Shown: positions 1 to 12,995 of the stretch, in pieces | How positions within the stretch are numbered: position 1 is the first letter of the stretch | Layout of the letters: each line of letters opens with the position of its first letter | From: Impatiens glandulifera | Taxonomy: Eukaryota > Streptophyta > Magnoliopsida > Ericales > Balsaminaceae | Direction: 5' to 3' | NCBI RefSeq assembly: GCF_907164915.1 | Contig: NC_061866.1 | Coordinates: 50,651,113 to 50,715,112, forward strand | Length of the DNA: 64,000 nucleotides | The notes under the pieces: model-generated | Seen by the model: the letters and a program-made list of their open reading frames with translations, nothing else | What the model was told of the DNA's origin: nothing | The model's database searches: none | Program-made: the position numbers and the translations under genes

Positions 1-735
1 AGTCAGCCATCTAACACTTTGGTCAATGGCGACTCGAATCAGGCAGTATCATTAGGTACATTTATTTATTGCTGCAAAATGATTCATCTGGAACCTCGCT
101 TGAGCTCATTAATTCATTATTTAACAGGTAAGCCAATCAACAGTCAAAATGGGAACGTTTCCGGGTCTACTGAAGCATTATGGCAAGCTTTCTTTGCTAA
201 TCCATTGGAATGGTGGGATAATCGTAAGAACAAGGTACTCATTTCCACGAATGATGTAATAGGATAGGCACATGAGAAATGAGTTCCCTTAACAGAGTTT
301 TCGTAGTAGAAAACATCAATTAGTCCTAGTTTTCGGTTCATTGGAAAAGCCTTGATTTGGAGATATAAAAGGTAAAAGGCTTTCTTAAAAAGAAATAACA
401 TACTAACATTAATGTGAAATTCAATTTTGGAGTTCATATTCTTTTTTTGGTAATGGTTTGTATCAAGATTGCATCAAGAGTGATTCCATATGGTAATAGT
501 CTTTGGATTTAATGATGGTTGCTCAATATACGACATGTTTTTGCAGAGAAACCCGAAGTATCCTGATTTTAAGCACAAAGATACCGGCGAGGCTTTGTGG
601 ATTGAAGGAAGATATAACCCACCATGGGTAAAGGCTCAGTTGGGTATCCTAGACACTAAAATGGAATCATATCGCGATCAAAACTCAAACTCGCAATTAA
701 GGGGTCTGTCAGTTGACGAATATGCATCATTTTAA
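1..735 (+). CDS. OSB-type organellar single-stranded DNA-binding protein, C-terminal part (5' end outside window)
   Basis: Two exons are visible: <1-234 and 547-735 (stop TAA 733-735), joined in phase 0 by a GT-AG intron at 235-546. The spliced product contains WQAFFANPLEWWDNRKNK followed by NPKYPDFKHKDTGEALW and NPPWVKAQL. This is the PDF-type motif that defines plant OSB proteins, which bind single-stranded DNA in mitochondria or plastids and limit ectopic recombination (family knowledge). The OB-fold and transit peptide would lie upstream of the window. The part before about residue 45 is less familiar to me, and a GTAAGC at 127-132 could be an unused donor. The family call is firm; the paralogue (OSB1-4) cannot be decided. 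Confidence 0.85.
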
Positions 736-922
736 CTAACGGCTTCTCATGATCACAAAAGAGTACGCGTTTCTACCCATCTGGAGTGGCTGCTGCTTCT
801 ATGAATTCGCAACAAATTTTGTGTGCTTTTTTTTTTTTGTTCTTCCTCAATTTGTTAAATATTATGTACTCATATTTATCCAAATGAATAGCTGTGGTCT
901 AATTTAAGTTCTTGTATTCAAT

Positions 923-954
<32 letters not shown>

Positions 955-1742
955 TAAAGTTATACATAATAATAAGTGAAAATATTTTTGGGTATATAAT
1001 TTATTTTTTTTACTTGGGGAAGAAAAGGCACACACTTTGAATGATTATGTCAAGTTGGTAAAAGTAAATTTATATTATTGCAAATGGGTCTAATCATTTT
1101 ACCATCACATGGCTCTCTGTTGAATTTATTAAATTATATTATTTTATTATCATAAATTTTTTAAAAAAACTTATATAAAAATAATAATAATAATGATTTC
1201 TTCATAAAATGAGACGATTAACGGTTGAGGATGTTTTCATTCTCTTTCTCTCTCTATCTCTTGCCAAGTAGGGGGTGTCCTGTTCAATTCATGCTCTCTA
1301 AAGGTAAATCAAATCAAATGTATATGTGATTATGCGATTGATCTTGTGATTTCGTTTTCCCGGACTCGTAATCTGGAATTTCAGAATCAAAATGCGCAAT
1401 TCTCGTAAACTTCAATTGATATATCTGTGGAATTTTGGTTTCTTGATGATGAGATTGATTGGCATTTGTTCAATTAGGCGTTTAGCTTCATTTCAAATTT
1501 CTTCGATTCGATAGATAGATAGTCTTGCTTCATCAACGATATCAGATTATCGATTTCTCTGTTGCTTGATTTTGCGATGTATAATTTCCGTGCATGTAAA
1601 TGTCGATGCTAGATTTCTTTCTAAATGAGTTGTCTCATGCGTTTGTCAGCATCATCTCCAGGCTGGGGGAGAAATATCAGTTCATTATTTTCGGATTAAA
1701 GTTGAAATATCATTTCTTAATTGGGAATTTGCTGTTTCTGGA
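736..1742. other. Intergenic: OSB 3' region and 5' leader of the MYOB gene
   Basis: There is no coding sequence here. It contains an (AT)n run at about 932-954, AT-rich sequence, and a CT-rich stretch at about 1238-1262 (TCTCTTTCTCTCTCTATC). Such Y-patches are typical of plant core promoters. Sequence from about 1290 onward reads like a 5' UTR, possibly with a leader intron, but its borders are not determinable. Confidence 0.5.
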
Positions 1743-4230
1743 ATGGAAAAGACCAGTAGTATATCACAGATAACTCTAGAGAGGAATCCTAGAGGATTTG
1801 TTAATGGCTTATATTCAATGGCTTCTGAATGGCTGTTGATTCTACTGTTATTAATTGACGCTGCACTTTCGTATCTACTTACTAGATTTGCTCACCATTG
1901 TAAGCTGCAAATTCCTTGCATATTATGCTCGAGGCTAGATCATATTTTTGCAGATGAGAGGATTGATTTCTATACGACTCTACTTTGTAAGAATCATAAA
2001 ATTGGAATATCAGCATTGGTATACTGTCACATCCACAACAAACTTGTTGATGCAGGAGGAATGTGCGAAGAATGTATGATGTCGTTGCCTTTGCAGAATG
2101 GATCAAACTCAGACAAATTAGGTATGGACATTGAACAATATCACAATGGTCTGACCAGCACTGTAAGTTCGAAAACTTGTACATGTTGTAGTAAGCTTTG
2201 TACAGTCAAACCAAACCTTAAGTTGCAACCGCTACCTCCAATTGGTCGCAGCATTAGAACCCACCCAAAACCACCTTTGCCTCACCACCCTCCAAGAAAT
2301 ATTCGTTTAAATCATCAGGACAGTTTGAAGAGAATAAGGGACAGATTTTCTGGGCCAGTAAATCCTCAACTTGGTAATAAAGGCGATCATTTCTCTCATG
2401 TTGGATATACTGAGCTTAAGATTGCTTCTGATACAGAGTCTGAGTTCCCATTTTCAGATGATGATGATTTGAATTCTGTCCTTAGAGAAATTATAGATGA
2501 CAAGAATCTCATTGTCCTACGACATGGTAAAGATCAAATGCAAAATGGAGATACGAAATCCGTGGAGAAGAATACCGAATTAGCTTCTGATATTGGGGTT
2601 TCACTTTTAGATCAATATTTGCAGAAAAACGAAAATGTTTCTCGTGATGTTAAGGGCTGGGTATCTACAATTGGATATGGTCTTGAAGATATCAAATGGG
2701 AACAATCAAAAGGTAAGAATATTGTTCTCGTCAACGGATTAAATAACGATGAAAAACCAACAAGTAAACTCGAGCCATTTCTCCACGATAATCCAAGTTC
2801 TTCTGTTCCAGACCCAGATGAGAAATGTAAGTTAATCTTCTGTCATCTCTGTTTTTTTTCCTAATAAGTTCATATTATTACAACAACAAAAAGAGAGTTG
2901 CATGCTGAAATACAATAACTGAGCATTCAATGCAAAAAAGACAACTCGAACTAGAGTTGAAATTATACATTTTAAAGGCTGTTGGATTTGTTTTGCTTCT
3001 CAGGAGATGTATCATCAAATTCTATAGAGATATAAGGCTAGTTTTAAAACATAAAATATGATAATACATGCAGCATGCTACACATGGAGTCTTCATTGAT
3101 TCGTGGATTGTGCATTCTATGGACTTTGCTTCATCTGTATCTGAATTCGAACTGGACGGTTTTGGAGGAATAATCTTCCTTCATTACTGTGTTTTAATTG
3201 CTTTGTTTTTCTTTGTGGGTTGCATTTTGGCTCACCCGCCTTTCTTAAATTTATTTTGACAGCTTGTGGTATTGGAACTTGTCAGATGGCAGCGATATCT
3301 GATGAAAAACCCACCGAAGTTTCAAAGACTATAGAATCAACTGAAAATGTTGATCATACATCAAAGGTTGCAGAACAAACAGCTAATCCGGATCCCTTGC
3401 ATGAGAACGATATGACAAGGGATGATATATCAGGTTCTGAATACATAGAGGGAAGCAGCGTGAGTGAAATCGAAGGCGAGAGTATGGTTGACACGTTGAA
3501 ACGACAGCACGAGCATGACAGAAAATCTATGGCGAATCTGTGCAAGGAATTGGAGGAAGAAAGGAACGCTTCAGCAGAAGCTGCCAATGAGGCCATGTCC
3601 ATGATCACTCGTTTGCAAGAAGAGAAAGCTGCACTTCATATGGAGGCTTTACAGTACTTGAGGTTGATGGAGGAGCAGGCCGAGTACGATATGGATGCAC
3701 TAGAGAAAGCAAACGAACTCCTAGCCGAGAAGGAGAAGGAGATGCAGGATATGGAAGCTGAGTTGGATATTTATAGGATGGATGAAGATGAAACAGAGAG
3801 CAGAAACAATAAAATAGAACAGAATAGAATAAACGAAAAGATATTGGAGATAAAGAACTCGTTGTTGGACTTCAATGCAGAAAAGGAGTACATTTCGCAT
3901 TGTCTTAAAGAGTTGGAGAGAAAGCTGCATCATATTTTTTGCGTAAATGGTAAGAAACAGAAGGATGATGAAAAGGTTTTGATAGAAGAAAATGATGATA
4001 AAAAGGAATTGGTGAAAAACTCGTCGGAAGCATTGAATTCGTTTCAGAATGAGATTGCAGATCTTAATGTGAGGCTGGAAGCGCTGGAGGCTGATCGCGA
4101 ACTCTTGTCACACATTCTGTATTCGCTTAAGAACGGACATGGATTGCAGTTCATTGAAGAAGTGTGTCGACAACTTAGCGAGTTAAGGAGAGCTGTAATC
4201 GACACGAAAAGTCTGAATTCAAGCTCTTGA
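1743..4230 (+). CDS. Myosin-binding protein with GTD-binding (DUF593/zein-binding) domain
   Basis: Exons 1743-2826 and 3263-4230 (intron GTAAGT...ACAG, codon split 1/2) encode 683 aa. Residues about 29-47 form one hydrophobic segment (WLLILLLLIDAALSYLL). A cysteine-rich stretch follows (CKLQIPCILCSRLDH, later CEEC and CTCCSKLC). Residues about 436-533 form the coiled-coil GTD-binding domain, with LKRQHEHDRKSM, LQEEKAALHMEALQYLRLMEEQ and EKEMQDMEAELDIYR. More coiled coil follows to the C terminus. Known family members are membrane-anchored receptors that bind the globular tail of class XI myosins on motile vesicles. The membrane segment and the domain order match. The exact MYOB paralogue is not assigned. 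The start is the first Met in the frame and directly precedes the membrane segment. Confidence 0.9.
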
Positions 4231-4712
4231 TGATGAGGAGCCCATTCTTTCTATTGGTAAAAATAAATCAATTTAATAGAATCATCTCATTCTTGTTCCT
4301 ACCATTCATTTAAGGCATTGGATTTGTTCTATCTGTTTTTGCAGGTTCATGTGAGTTTCCCAGGAAAAGCTTGCGGGAAAAAGAGGCACGAGAGAAAGAA
4401 AGAAATTTTGTTTATTCCGGGAAACTCTCAGGTGAAATATGTAAAGCTCAACTCACTTTTCTTGGATTTGTTTGTATATGGTGCTGCTATCTTCTTATAT
4501 AATAATATATAGAGAAGGAAGGAAGAAAGAAAGGTGTTGTAATTCCTACCATTCTTTTTCAAAAAAAACATTTTCCTTTTTATAGTTTGTTGGCAGAGAG
4601 ACATAAAAGATCGATGGAGAGACTTGCTATATGATGTAATGAATGAAGCCGAATATTTGTATACTTTTTTAGGCTGTTGTTTTGTTAATGATTTGAAGTT
4701 TTGATCGATGAT
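4231..4712 (+). other. Probable 3' UTR of the MYOB gene with a possible UTR intron
   Basis: Downstream of the stop, a candidate intron runs from GTAAAAAT near 4257 to TTTTTGCAG at about 4343. It is followed by non-coding sequence to about 4660. This is suggested by splice signals only; transcript data would settle it. Confidence 0.35.
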
Positions 4713-5099
4713 GGGAAATTTGACGAAATGACCCTATAAAGGAACTAAAATGAGCCGGTGACCGGAGCATAATTTTAAATGCGTTGGCGACCACTTCATA
4801 TTTTTTGGACGAAATTGTCCCCGTTGCGAGACCTAACCGGATGCCATGTGAAAAGTCCACAATCGCGCAACCCCATTCGCGAGACGAAATTTGTTTTTTT
4901 TTAAAGTCCAAAAAAAAAATTAAAAAAAATTGCGTCTCGCGATTGTGGACTTTTCACATGACATCCGGTTGCGTCTCGCGACACATGGACAATTTCATAA
5001 AAAAAAATAATAATATGAAGGGTCACCAACGCATTTAAAATTATGCGCTGGTGACAGCTCATTTACCTATATTATGAGGGTAATTTTGTCAAATTTTCC
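4713..5099. mobile_element. Foldback MITE (Mutator-like termini), about 390 bp
   Basis: The two halves are near-complete reverse complements. The left end GGGAAATTTGACGAAATGAC matches the reverse complement of the right end GGAAAATTTGACAAAATTAC, and the similarity continues inwards for about 190 bp per arm. Inner matches include ATGTGAAAAGTCCACAATCG against its complement near 4940-4960, and TTTAAATGCGTTGG against 5025-5040. There is no coding capacity. I see no convincing 9-bp target duplication, so the class is inferred from the termini only. A related terminus occurs at 60344. Confidence 0.8.
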
Positions 5100-6734
5100 G
5101 TATAGGTAACTTACTAATTCATCTAAAAAACAAAGAAAAAAACCAGCCATTTAAGAGATTTGCAATCTCAGATCTCGTCAACAACTTTTCTTCGGATTAA
5201 CTAACTAATTAACTACTAATTGTGGTTTTTTTCCCATAGAGTGAAGATCATGATATTTTACGGTTAAAATTGAAAAAGGGTATTTATTTATTTATTAATT
5301 ATTTTTACCCTACAGTTTTCACTCAATTTTAGTTTAACTACTTAATATTTACACTATGTAATTTTGTCCCTATCTTCACTATTAAAATATGATATTTTAT
5401 TTTGTAATTCATTATTATTTCTTATTTTCCTTTTGTTATTAATTCATTACTATTTATTATAAGAGCTATTATTTTACATTTTTTTTTTGTTAAATACAAA
5501 ATTTCTACATGATTAATAATATATTACAAATTCAGTAAATTAACATTGGTAATAATTTAAAATAATTTACTTGGTCTTATAATTAATTAGCTAGCTAGCT
5601 AGGCCTATGGTTGAAGAAAGGAAGGTTCCTCCTCAAAATAAAAAATGTTTTTATATATATATATATATAGAAGGAAATATAATATATTATTCATTTAGCG
5701 TATATCTTAATTAATTAATTAAACCTAGCTACTTTGTTATGCAAACAGAAACAATCAAATTCAATACTACTTACTACATTACTATGACGTCAATCACATT
5801 GTTTACTTCACTATTTTGTACTTATAATAATATTAATAATCTAATACAGATTTCTTGTACTAATTTATTGGCTAAATATTTGGATCTAGTATTGATTTCC
5901 TAGGTTTGAGTTTATTATTCCATTGATATTGGATCAAATTAGGGGTGGATTTACATTAGGTCAGGACTCAAGTAAGCTTAAGACTTTTTCGAAAAAAATA
6001 TATATTTCAAACTTATCACAATATTTTTTCAATCCCACCTTAACTTTAATTCATGAATCCGAAGAGAAAAATAAAGGAATAACAATTTAAATTATCGTTT
6101 TTAGATTATTTAATTAGATAATAATAGTAGAGTTTTAAAGTAGTAGGTTAAGAATAAATCTTTTTATTTTCCTTTATATGGTGGATCTCCAATGATACAT
6201 ATATTGCACATGCATGCATGTTCTTATAATTTATAAATGAAAATGAATAGTATTATTAAATAATTGGGGGTTGCATATATATGTATACAATTTTCTCTAA
6301 TACTCAATTTATTTATTTTCAATAATATACATGATTGTGACACATCACATCATCATAGTTTCTTTTTCTTAATTAGATGGTTAATGAATTAAGTTTTTTT
6401 AAAAAAAGGGTAAGACAAAAGATAGATAGAAAGATGACAAACTTGTTGAAAAACCTTGGTAGATACAAATATATAAATATAATTAATGTAAAGACAATGA
6501 AAGGTATATGTTAATATATATATAACACTATATTATTATTATTATTATTGTTATGGTTTAATTAATTAATTGTATGTTATACAATTGCCGGCCGGCCATC
6601 TGAAAGGAAATACTCCACCAAACTTCATCTTTACTTATAGTTCATCTTTAATTAAATTAAAACCCTTCAAAATTTGTCTTCTTAATCCCCCCATTTTTCT
6701 CATCAATATCTCATCTTTTCTATCTTTTCTTTCA
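5100..6734. other. AT-rich intergenic DNA and upstream region of the C2H2 gene
   Basis: There are no supported genes. It contains short AT microsatellites (about 5652-5668 and 6514-6524), an ATT repeat at about 6531-6548 and TTAATTAATTAA tracts. The leader of the zinc-finger gene probably begins after about 6560. The frame is open upstream of the chosen start, but that translated stretch has no conserved content. Confidence 0.4.
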
Positions 6735-7289
6735 ATGGAAACTTATATTGATCTAGATCAAGCCTCCATGAATATGAAAAACTCAATAACATCATCAAGA
6801 ACAAGGGATGATATTGGTGATAATGATAATGATCGTGATCGTGATCAAGATTGGATCGATACGGGCCGATCTTACGATTGTATATTCTGCAAAAGAGGTT
6901 TCACCACAGCCCAGGCTTTAGGAGGTCACATGAACATACACAGGAAAGATCGAGCAAAAGCTAAGCCAACCTCGGCCACCAAGAGTTACGCAATACTCAA
7001 ACAAACCGAACCGATCCAACCGAATTACTACAAGTTTATGGATTCTTCTTCTCCTCCTAATTCCTCGTGTGCCAATATTATTGCAAAACTGCCCAACTTT
7101 CATGGTAATCGTTTTTTGGATCAAGGATTGATTACTCCTCTTACTTTTCATGCTGCCTTTCAAATGAGTTTGAGCTCAAACTTTGGTCGAGTTCATGGAG
7201 TCGACTTAGCGACGAAGAAGAAGATATTGGGCGAGAGGGAAGACCATGATGATAAGTTGGATTTGGAGCTTAGGCTTGGATACAATTAA
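6735..7289 (+). CDS. Single C2H2 zinc-finger transcription factor with C-terminal EAR motif (TAC1/SUPERMAN type)
   Basis: This intronless gene encodes 184 aa. Residues 47-72 carry one plant-type zinc finger, [20 protein letters not shown] then [10 protein letters not shown]: ligands C49, C52, H65 and H69 with the diagnostic QALGGH. The last ten residues, [10 protein letters not shown], contain an LxLxL EAR motif, the docking site for TOPLESS-class co-repressors. The N-terminal region is rich in Asp, Asn and Arg. This layout is that of the TAC1/RBE/SUPERMAN group, small nuclear regulators of growth and floral development. I chose the Met at 6735 because the longer open frame upstream is hydrophobic, non-conserved leader sequence. 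Which member of the group it is cannot be told. Confidence 0.88.
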   Translation: METYIDLDQASMNMKNSITSSRTRDDIGDNDNDRDRDQDWIDTGRSYDCIFCKRGFTTAQALGGHMNIHRKDRAKAKPTSATKSYAILKQTEPIQPNYYKFMDSSSPPNSSCANIIAKLPNFHGNRFLDQGLITPLTFHAAFQMSLSSNFGRVHGVDLATKKKILGEREDHDDKLDLELRLGYN

Positions 7290-8260
7290 TTTGAAATTAA
7301 TTCTAGCATGAGGAATTGGAGATTAATATTATGATTCCAAATAAATTTCAATAGAGGGGTATGTCATGTAGCTAGGTACTGATTATATTTAATAAATGTT
7401 ATTCTTTAATTTGCATTATTTGAATTTTTAAATGAAATAATATTTGTATTAATAAAACGGGTCATACCCTTAGTTGAGTTAATTGTTAATACTAATACGA
7501 GTCTCGTCTAATAGTGAAAGTGACAATAATAACGTCTTAAGATGAAATAAGTGACGATTGATGAATCATGTTAATTTTCTAAAATTCAAATTAAATTATA
7601 CAATGCCCGGGCATGTGTATATTTGTTTAAGTAATGATTTGTAATAAATTTGTTTGATTATTTGTATCAGCAAAAACAAAAAGTTTAACTAGCGGGTTAT
7701 ATTCTCATTTAAATTTGATGGGCTAACCTCCTCAAGAAAATAACATAAAATACAGGATATTTAAATAAAAAAGGTACAAAGTGCAAAGACAGAAAACCTA
7801 GTTAAGATAAAAATATTAAACTTGTAGAGAAATGGTTGATGTATGAGAAGCTCTACCTTATATTATATATAGCTTGTTGTGGAATGTGACCAAAATAAGA
7901 GAAGTGGAAAAGAAGAGAGTGGATAATGTTAATTGTTGTTCTTTCTAACGTACTTTTTGTCTTGTCTCTATTTGTCTTCAACATGGTACTTTACAAATCA
8001 TTTGCATGGTTAAGTATGTAAAAGATTCCAAACAGTTGACATTTTACCTATTAGGAGACAAGTTTAACTCTTAATTGTAACTACCACAATGGTTCTGTTG
8101 GGTTCGGTTATCGGTTTTGAAAGTTGAGTCGGTTTTGCAACCCTAAATCTAATTATAGCAAATGATGCACAAGAAAGAAAAATAATCCAGCATATATGTA
8201 CACAAGTGTACAACAACAATATCTCCTCTTGAAATTTGAAGAAAAATACATAACTCGACA

Positions 8261-8301
<41 letters not shown>

Positions 8302-8345
8302 TATTACTATATAGAAAATTTGAACCTAAAAGACATTAGGATGGA
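7290..8345. other. Intergenic between the C2H2 gene and the lipase gene
   Basis: No genes are visible. An interrupted (AT)n microsatellite lies at about 8260-8301. The two flanking genes converge here, so both 3' UTRs and polyadenylation sites must fall in this interval. Confidence 0.4.
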
Positions 8346-11300
8346 TTACTTAAAAATGGAATCTTGGAGGGTACCAGGTAGACCTTTGATGACATCTCTT
8401 AGAGCATATAAATGCGCCTCACATTTATGGTCTGAAATTATGTTGTTCGATAGATGAATCCTTTCAAAATGCTCCCCTCTATCTCTTTTCCATAAACTGA
8501 AATACGCCTTTCCTTTCATTCTCCTTGTACTTCCCCCGCCTTCCATGTTCCTTCTCAGATAATAAACAGTCCCCGGAACAAACAATTCAGGCAACGCATG
8601 ACCAGAAGGCTCTTCATTTTCCTTAACAACGGAACAAGAAGAACTGGAGACTTCTACTTCTCTTGTTTTGCTCTTGGTAGAATCTCCTGTTCAAACCAAA
8701 ATCCAGAGGAAATCAAATTGGTTTCTGGTGACTATTTAGAAAAATATCACAATAGATGTGCCTACTCGTACTCGAAAGAACACTCGCTTCACTTCTGAAA
8801 TTGGTGTAATCGGCGAGCTTCCTAGTTGCATCTTGAACAGAAGAAACAACATGTTTTGCATTCGTTACAAAATCCTTAACACTTCCCCAATCTTCCTTCT
8901 CTAACACGCTCAACCTGAGATTAAGCAAATGAATAAAGAAAATTCTCAAATTATTGTAGACTTGTTAAGAACATTTAGCACAGAATATGAATGATATGTT
9001 CAATTCCTGGTCTTTATATTTGCTAGACATGGGATGGATAATTAACTTTTAACTTTTAATATTTTCAAAATTAAATGAAGCATTTTGATCCCCAAGGTCT
9101 GTTGGAGATGATGTAGTGTAACATAACCTCTTATTCAACCGGCCTGTCTTTAAAGTTCATTCAGGACTTGAATATCTTACTAAACTTGAAGTCTCAATTT
9201 GGATTTGGAAAGAAAAAATACAGATTATTGGAGTTAATAATGTTTGAGTCTCTTAAAACACAAATGATTTTAGGTCTCAGCTTAAGGTTATATTTGAGGC
9301 TCTCAACCACATGCATACATCTTCTAGCTGTTAAGAAAAATCAGTAAAACACGCATGGTTACTGAGAATTCTAGATGTAATTTCATTTACGTTAATTATA
9401 CACAGTACTGGGACCACATTGAAGACTACTGAAACAGAGGAATGTAAATCACCTTAATTGTTTAGATTGCAGAAAGTATCATATAGGTGAATGCATGGCA
9501 TGTATATACAACTCAAAGATATGAACACAAACCATACCAATCAGTTTGAAGGATTTCATTCCTCAATTTTGCTAACGAAACTGCACTCAATCTCGGAATG
9601 ATATCATCCTGCAAATAGGGAGTAATTCTTTAAGGTCTTGCATGGCTCTTTCTAAAATGAAGGTTTTTCTTTCTATGAAAAAGGCGTTTATTCAAAGTAA
9701 CAAAAAGAGAGATATCAACTGTGGCGATATCATAAAAAATCTGATTATGCTTATGTAGAGACATTCACCAACCTGCATTACAACAGTAGTGACGTAATCA
9801 CAGCAGCATTCAGCAAGTTCTCTGGAGACACAAGGTGGGGTAGCATATCCAACAACAGAGATAATATCAGGGCTAAAACCCAGCTCCTCAGCAGACATTC
9901 TTTTGAGCATTATGGCCAACAAAGAAGCCGTAGCTGCTCCTAATGAATGACCTACTAACCTCAACTTGAAACCCTGTGGATAAGTTAAATCCAATGAAAC
10001 GTTTAAGCTATCATCTCTTGCAAAATTCAAACTGTTAGGGGATGGGCTACTAGATATCAACTTCACAGTTTCGTATTGATCTATGCTTTGCGTATAGTGA
10101 AACAATTAAATGACAAAACAGGAAACAGGAAAGGAACAAGAAATAAACTTTGAACCTAGAATCTCCTATAACAGGAAACTGCTGCCTTTCTAGACAACAA
10201 CAGAAACAGCAGGAAGTAGGGATGACTAGCATTGAAAATATTAGGAGGGTAATAATTAATTAACAAAACATATTAAAAACAACCATTAACCTTGTATTTG
10301 TCCAAGCATTTCTTTATGGTTTTCATCTCGTGATGAAGGAACCAACGAGCTGCTTCAGCAGTGCCAAAATGACTAGAGTAGCCTTCAAATGTGACTTCTT
10401 CACTGCTTGAAGAAATTATATCAGTAACAAGGTCATAAACTGTATGAGTTCCACGAATACCAAGAATCACAAGTTGCTTGCGAGGATCGATGCCTATATA
10501 GTATCCAGGCCGCATGATACTAGAGTCTTTGATGAACTTCAGTATGTTGCTTTCCCGAAGCATGCTTTTCCTTGCAAGACCAGCGGCATTATCCCTGTAT
10601 GCCCCCCTCGCCAATTCTAGATGATAAATTAAATCATGAACCTAAATCACATGAACAATATTTAGTAAGTAGTCCATGTGAAGTTGTGAACAAAAATTCT
10701 TGGTTCAGGTGTTTCCTGGATGTATGATCTCCATTTCTGGGAAAAACATAATGCATCTCGTGTATTTTGATGATAATATTTCTATGGAATTTTCTGAAGG
10801 GTCTAGTCTTTACTATTGGATCTGATGATATCTGGACACCCTTAACATCTTCAAATGGATTTTTGGCCGCTTGCTGAAGATATATAAGGTATAAACCTAT
10901 AGTTAGATCGCTCAAGCTCCAATCTTGGAGTCCGAAATTACTCTGCTGGATATATGCAACAATCTCTGAAAACGATTTACTGCTAGTAGGGGGTCTGTTT
11001 TCAGTGCCATTACCTGCATACAATATTATAGTTAATACAAGTCTATTAGCCTCCAAGTACATGAAATAATCAGAGCACGAATGCACTAGAATCTAGCCTT
11101 ATATTTTCACAAAAGCAAGAAAATTGTATTGTGCAAAATAATAAAATGGAGTGGGATCAATGAAAGATAAAGGTAACAGCTCTTTGATTAAAGAACAAAA
11201 GAAATAAACATCATTCAAAGTACAACAATAAATACGAAGTGAAAGACAAACCTGTTGGAAGAGCCCGTCTACAAAATTCTACAGCAGGTCGAAGAGCTTT

Positions 11301-11888
11301 GCTTAGCCATTCAATTTCTAGCTTCCACTTGTGATCACTGGGATTGTCATCAACCGAAGAGCTAGAATCACGCATCGCCTTTTCATCCAATTTAGGCTTC
11401 CCTGTCTGTGCGATGCTCTTGTCTTCCTTGACAACTCCTGTATCAAACTTCTTTCCTTCTGCGCAGTGAGACTCATGCCTAATAAGTATATTATGTGTGA
11501 AAGTTCTGTATGATTCCTCTTTCTTGGACAATTGTAAACTGACATCTGTGTGACCATTAAAAAAGGATTTACAGTTAAATCTAATTCAATCACTATGATT
11601 CCTGTTCAGGTCGAATGGAATTGCATTAGTAAACAGAAAACGAGCAAATTGGGACACAATTTCCTCTCTATGTATCTATCACGTTCCATTTGAGCAACTA
11701 CTGAATGATAGCAAGCAAGCAGGAAGATTTTATTAAATTACAAAATATTAGGATAACAACAGCAACTAAGGCGTAACTTCCATCGAATGAAAAGGTATCG
11801 AGATAAAGAAATAAGAAGCGAGAACGATATGAACAATAACGAATTTACCGATGCTCCTGACGAACCGCTTCAGGAAATGCTTCGCCAT
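8346..11888 (-). CDS. Class 3 lipase (mono-/diacylglycerol lipase-like)
   Basis: Eight coding exons on the minus strand: 11888-11849, 11545-11252, 11013-10814, 10641-10291, 9973-9773, 9608-9538, 8914-8772 (or 8766) and 8686-8346. The product is 546 or 548 aa, starting MAKHFLKRF. Landmarks are an N-terminal domain with NPFEDVKGVQISSDPI, the lid/core segment PGYYIGIDPRKQLVILGIRG, and the nucleophile elbow LVGHSLGAATASLLA with Ser305 in GxSxG. ELGFSPDIISVVGYATPPCV follows, with LFVPGTVYYLRRN near the C terminus. The alpha/beta-hydrolase family cleaves acyl esters of glycerolipids. The exon 7 donor is ambiguous: GTACGA and GTAGGC six bases apart both keep the frame. The long serine-rich linker after exon 7 is weakly conserved. 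Confidence 0.9.
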
Positions 11889-12995
11889 TTGTGGTAGCAC
11901 TGAAGCTTGCGAAGAAATATAATGGAATCGTGAGCGAACAAGAGAGTCAGGGAGAGTAAAAGAAACCTAAACGAAAGCAGCGCCGGCGGCGACGAAAGGT
12001 TATCGGCGGCGAAGAAAGAGGAAGAGCGGCCCGAACGGTGCCGGTGGCGGTGGATGCATGAGAAATCAAAATGCGTTCTTGTTTGATCACTTTTATGTTT
12101 ACCATTTTTATCCTAAACTTATATATATATTCATATCCCTACACAATCAGGTTATATACAATTGTTTCTCAAACTACAGTAAATTAAAAACTCTATTCTT
12201 TCCTTGATCTTCTTTCTTTTTATTTTTTTTCTTTCTTAATTGGAATTTATTCAATACCAACAACTCAAGAAACACAAATATATTAGGATTTTTTTTTTTA
12301 ACAGAGTTTATTTTGGGGTGACTATCATGACCAGACAATTAAAACATTTGTTTAGTTAGATTATTTTTTTTTAGTGAGAATCGAAGTTAAGACTTTCGTT
12401 TAATCAAACTATTCTTAGGTCGAATCTATCCTTAGACCTTAGTTTAATCATAGTATTTTTTTTAAGTGAGAATCAAACTTAAAATTTTTAGTAAATAACA
12501 CATTTTGACACTTGAGTTGAGTAACAATTATGTAATTGGTTAAATGATATTAACACGTATAATGACTTAGGGAGGAACTTTATTCGGTCTAGGAATTGGG
12601 TACCCGTAGGAAGGGAGTCCTAAATGGCTGCCTAACTGACCTTACCCTAGGGCCGCCTATAATATGTTGGTGGGTATCCGAATCTAATACATTTTGATTA
12701 AATCGAACTTAAAAACTTTGATAAAAGTGAAGTTGACGTAAAAAAAACAAAAAATTATAAAATGTTAGGATAATATAATACCTTGGCCTCAATTAAGATT
12801 TGGTGAGGTGGCTAACCAAAAAAATGTAAGATCTTCAAAAAGAGAGTTGACCTAATACATCGAACATATATTGGTTTAAAAAACTTTGTAAGTCAAATGA
12901 TCGTCAAATCAAGTGGATCAACCAAAAATGATTATAAAAATCATGAATGCATCGCAACAAGATTTGTTCCAAAGAAAATCTTGAAGTGAAGATTA
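11889..12995. other. Lipase promoter/5' UTR and intergenic DNA
   Basis: Sequence at about 11960-12060 is unusually GC-rich (CGGCGGCGACG repeats) and fits the lipase 5' leader. The rest is AT-rich, with degenerate repeat-like text at about 12300-12500. There is a short GC-richer patch at about 12590-12680 that I could not identify. No genes are supported. Confidence 0.4.

Noticed and set aside
6570..6734. N-terminal extension of the C2H2 protein
   Set aside because: Open frame upstream of 6735 is hydrophobic and leader-like; the family starts close to where the Met at 6735 lies.
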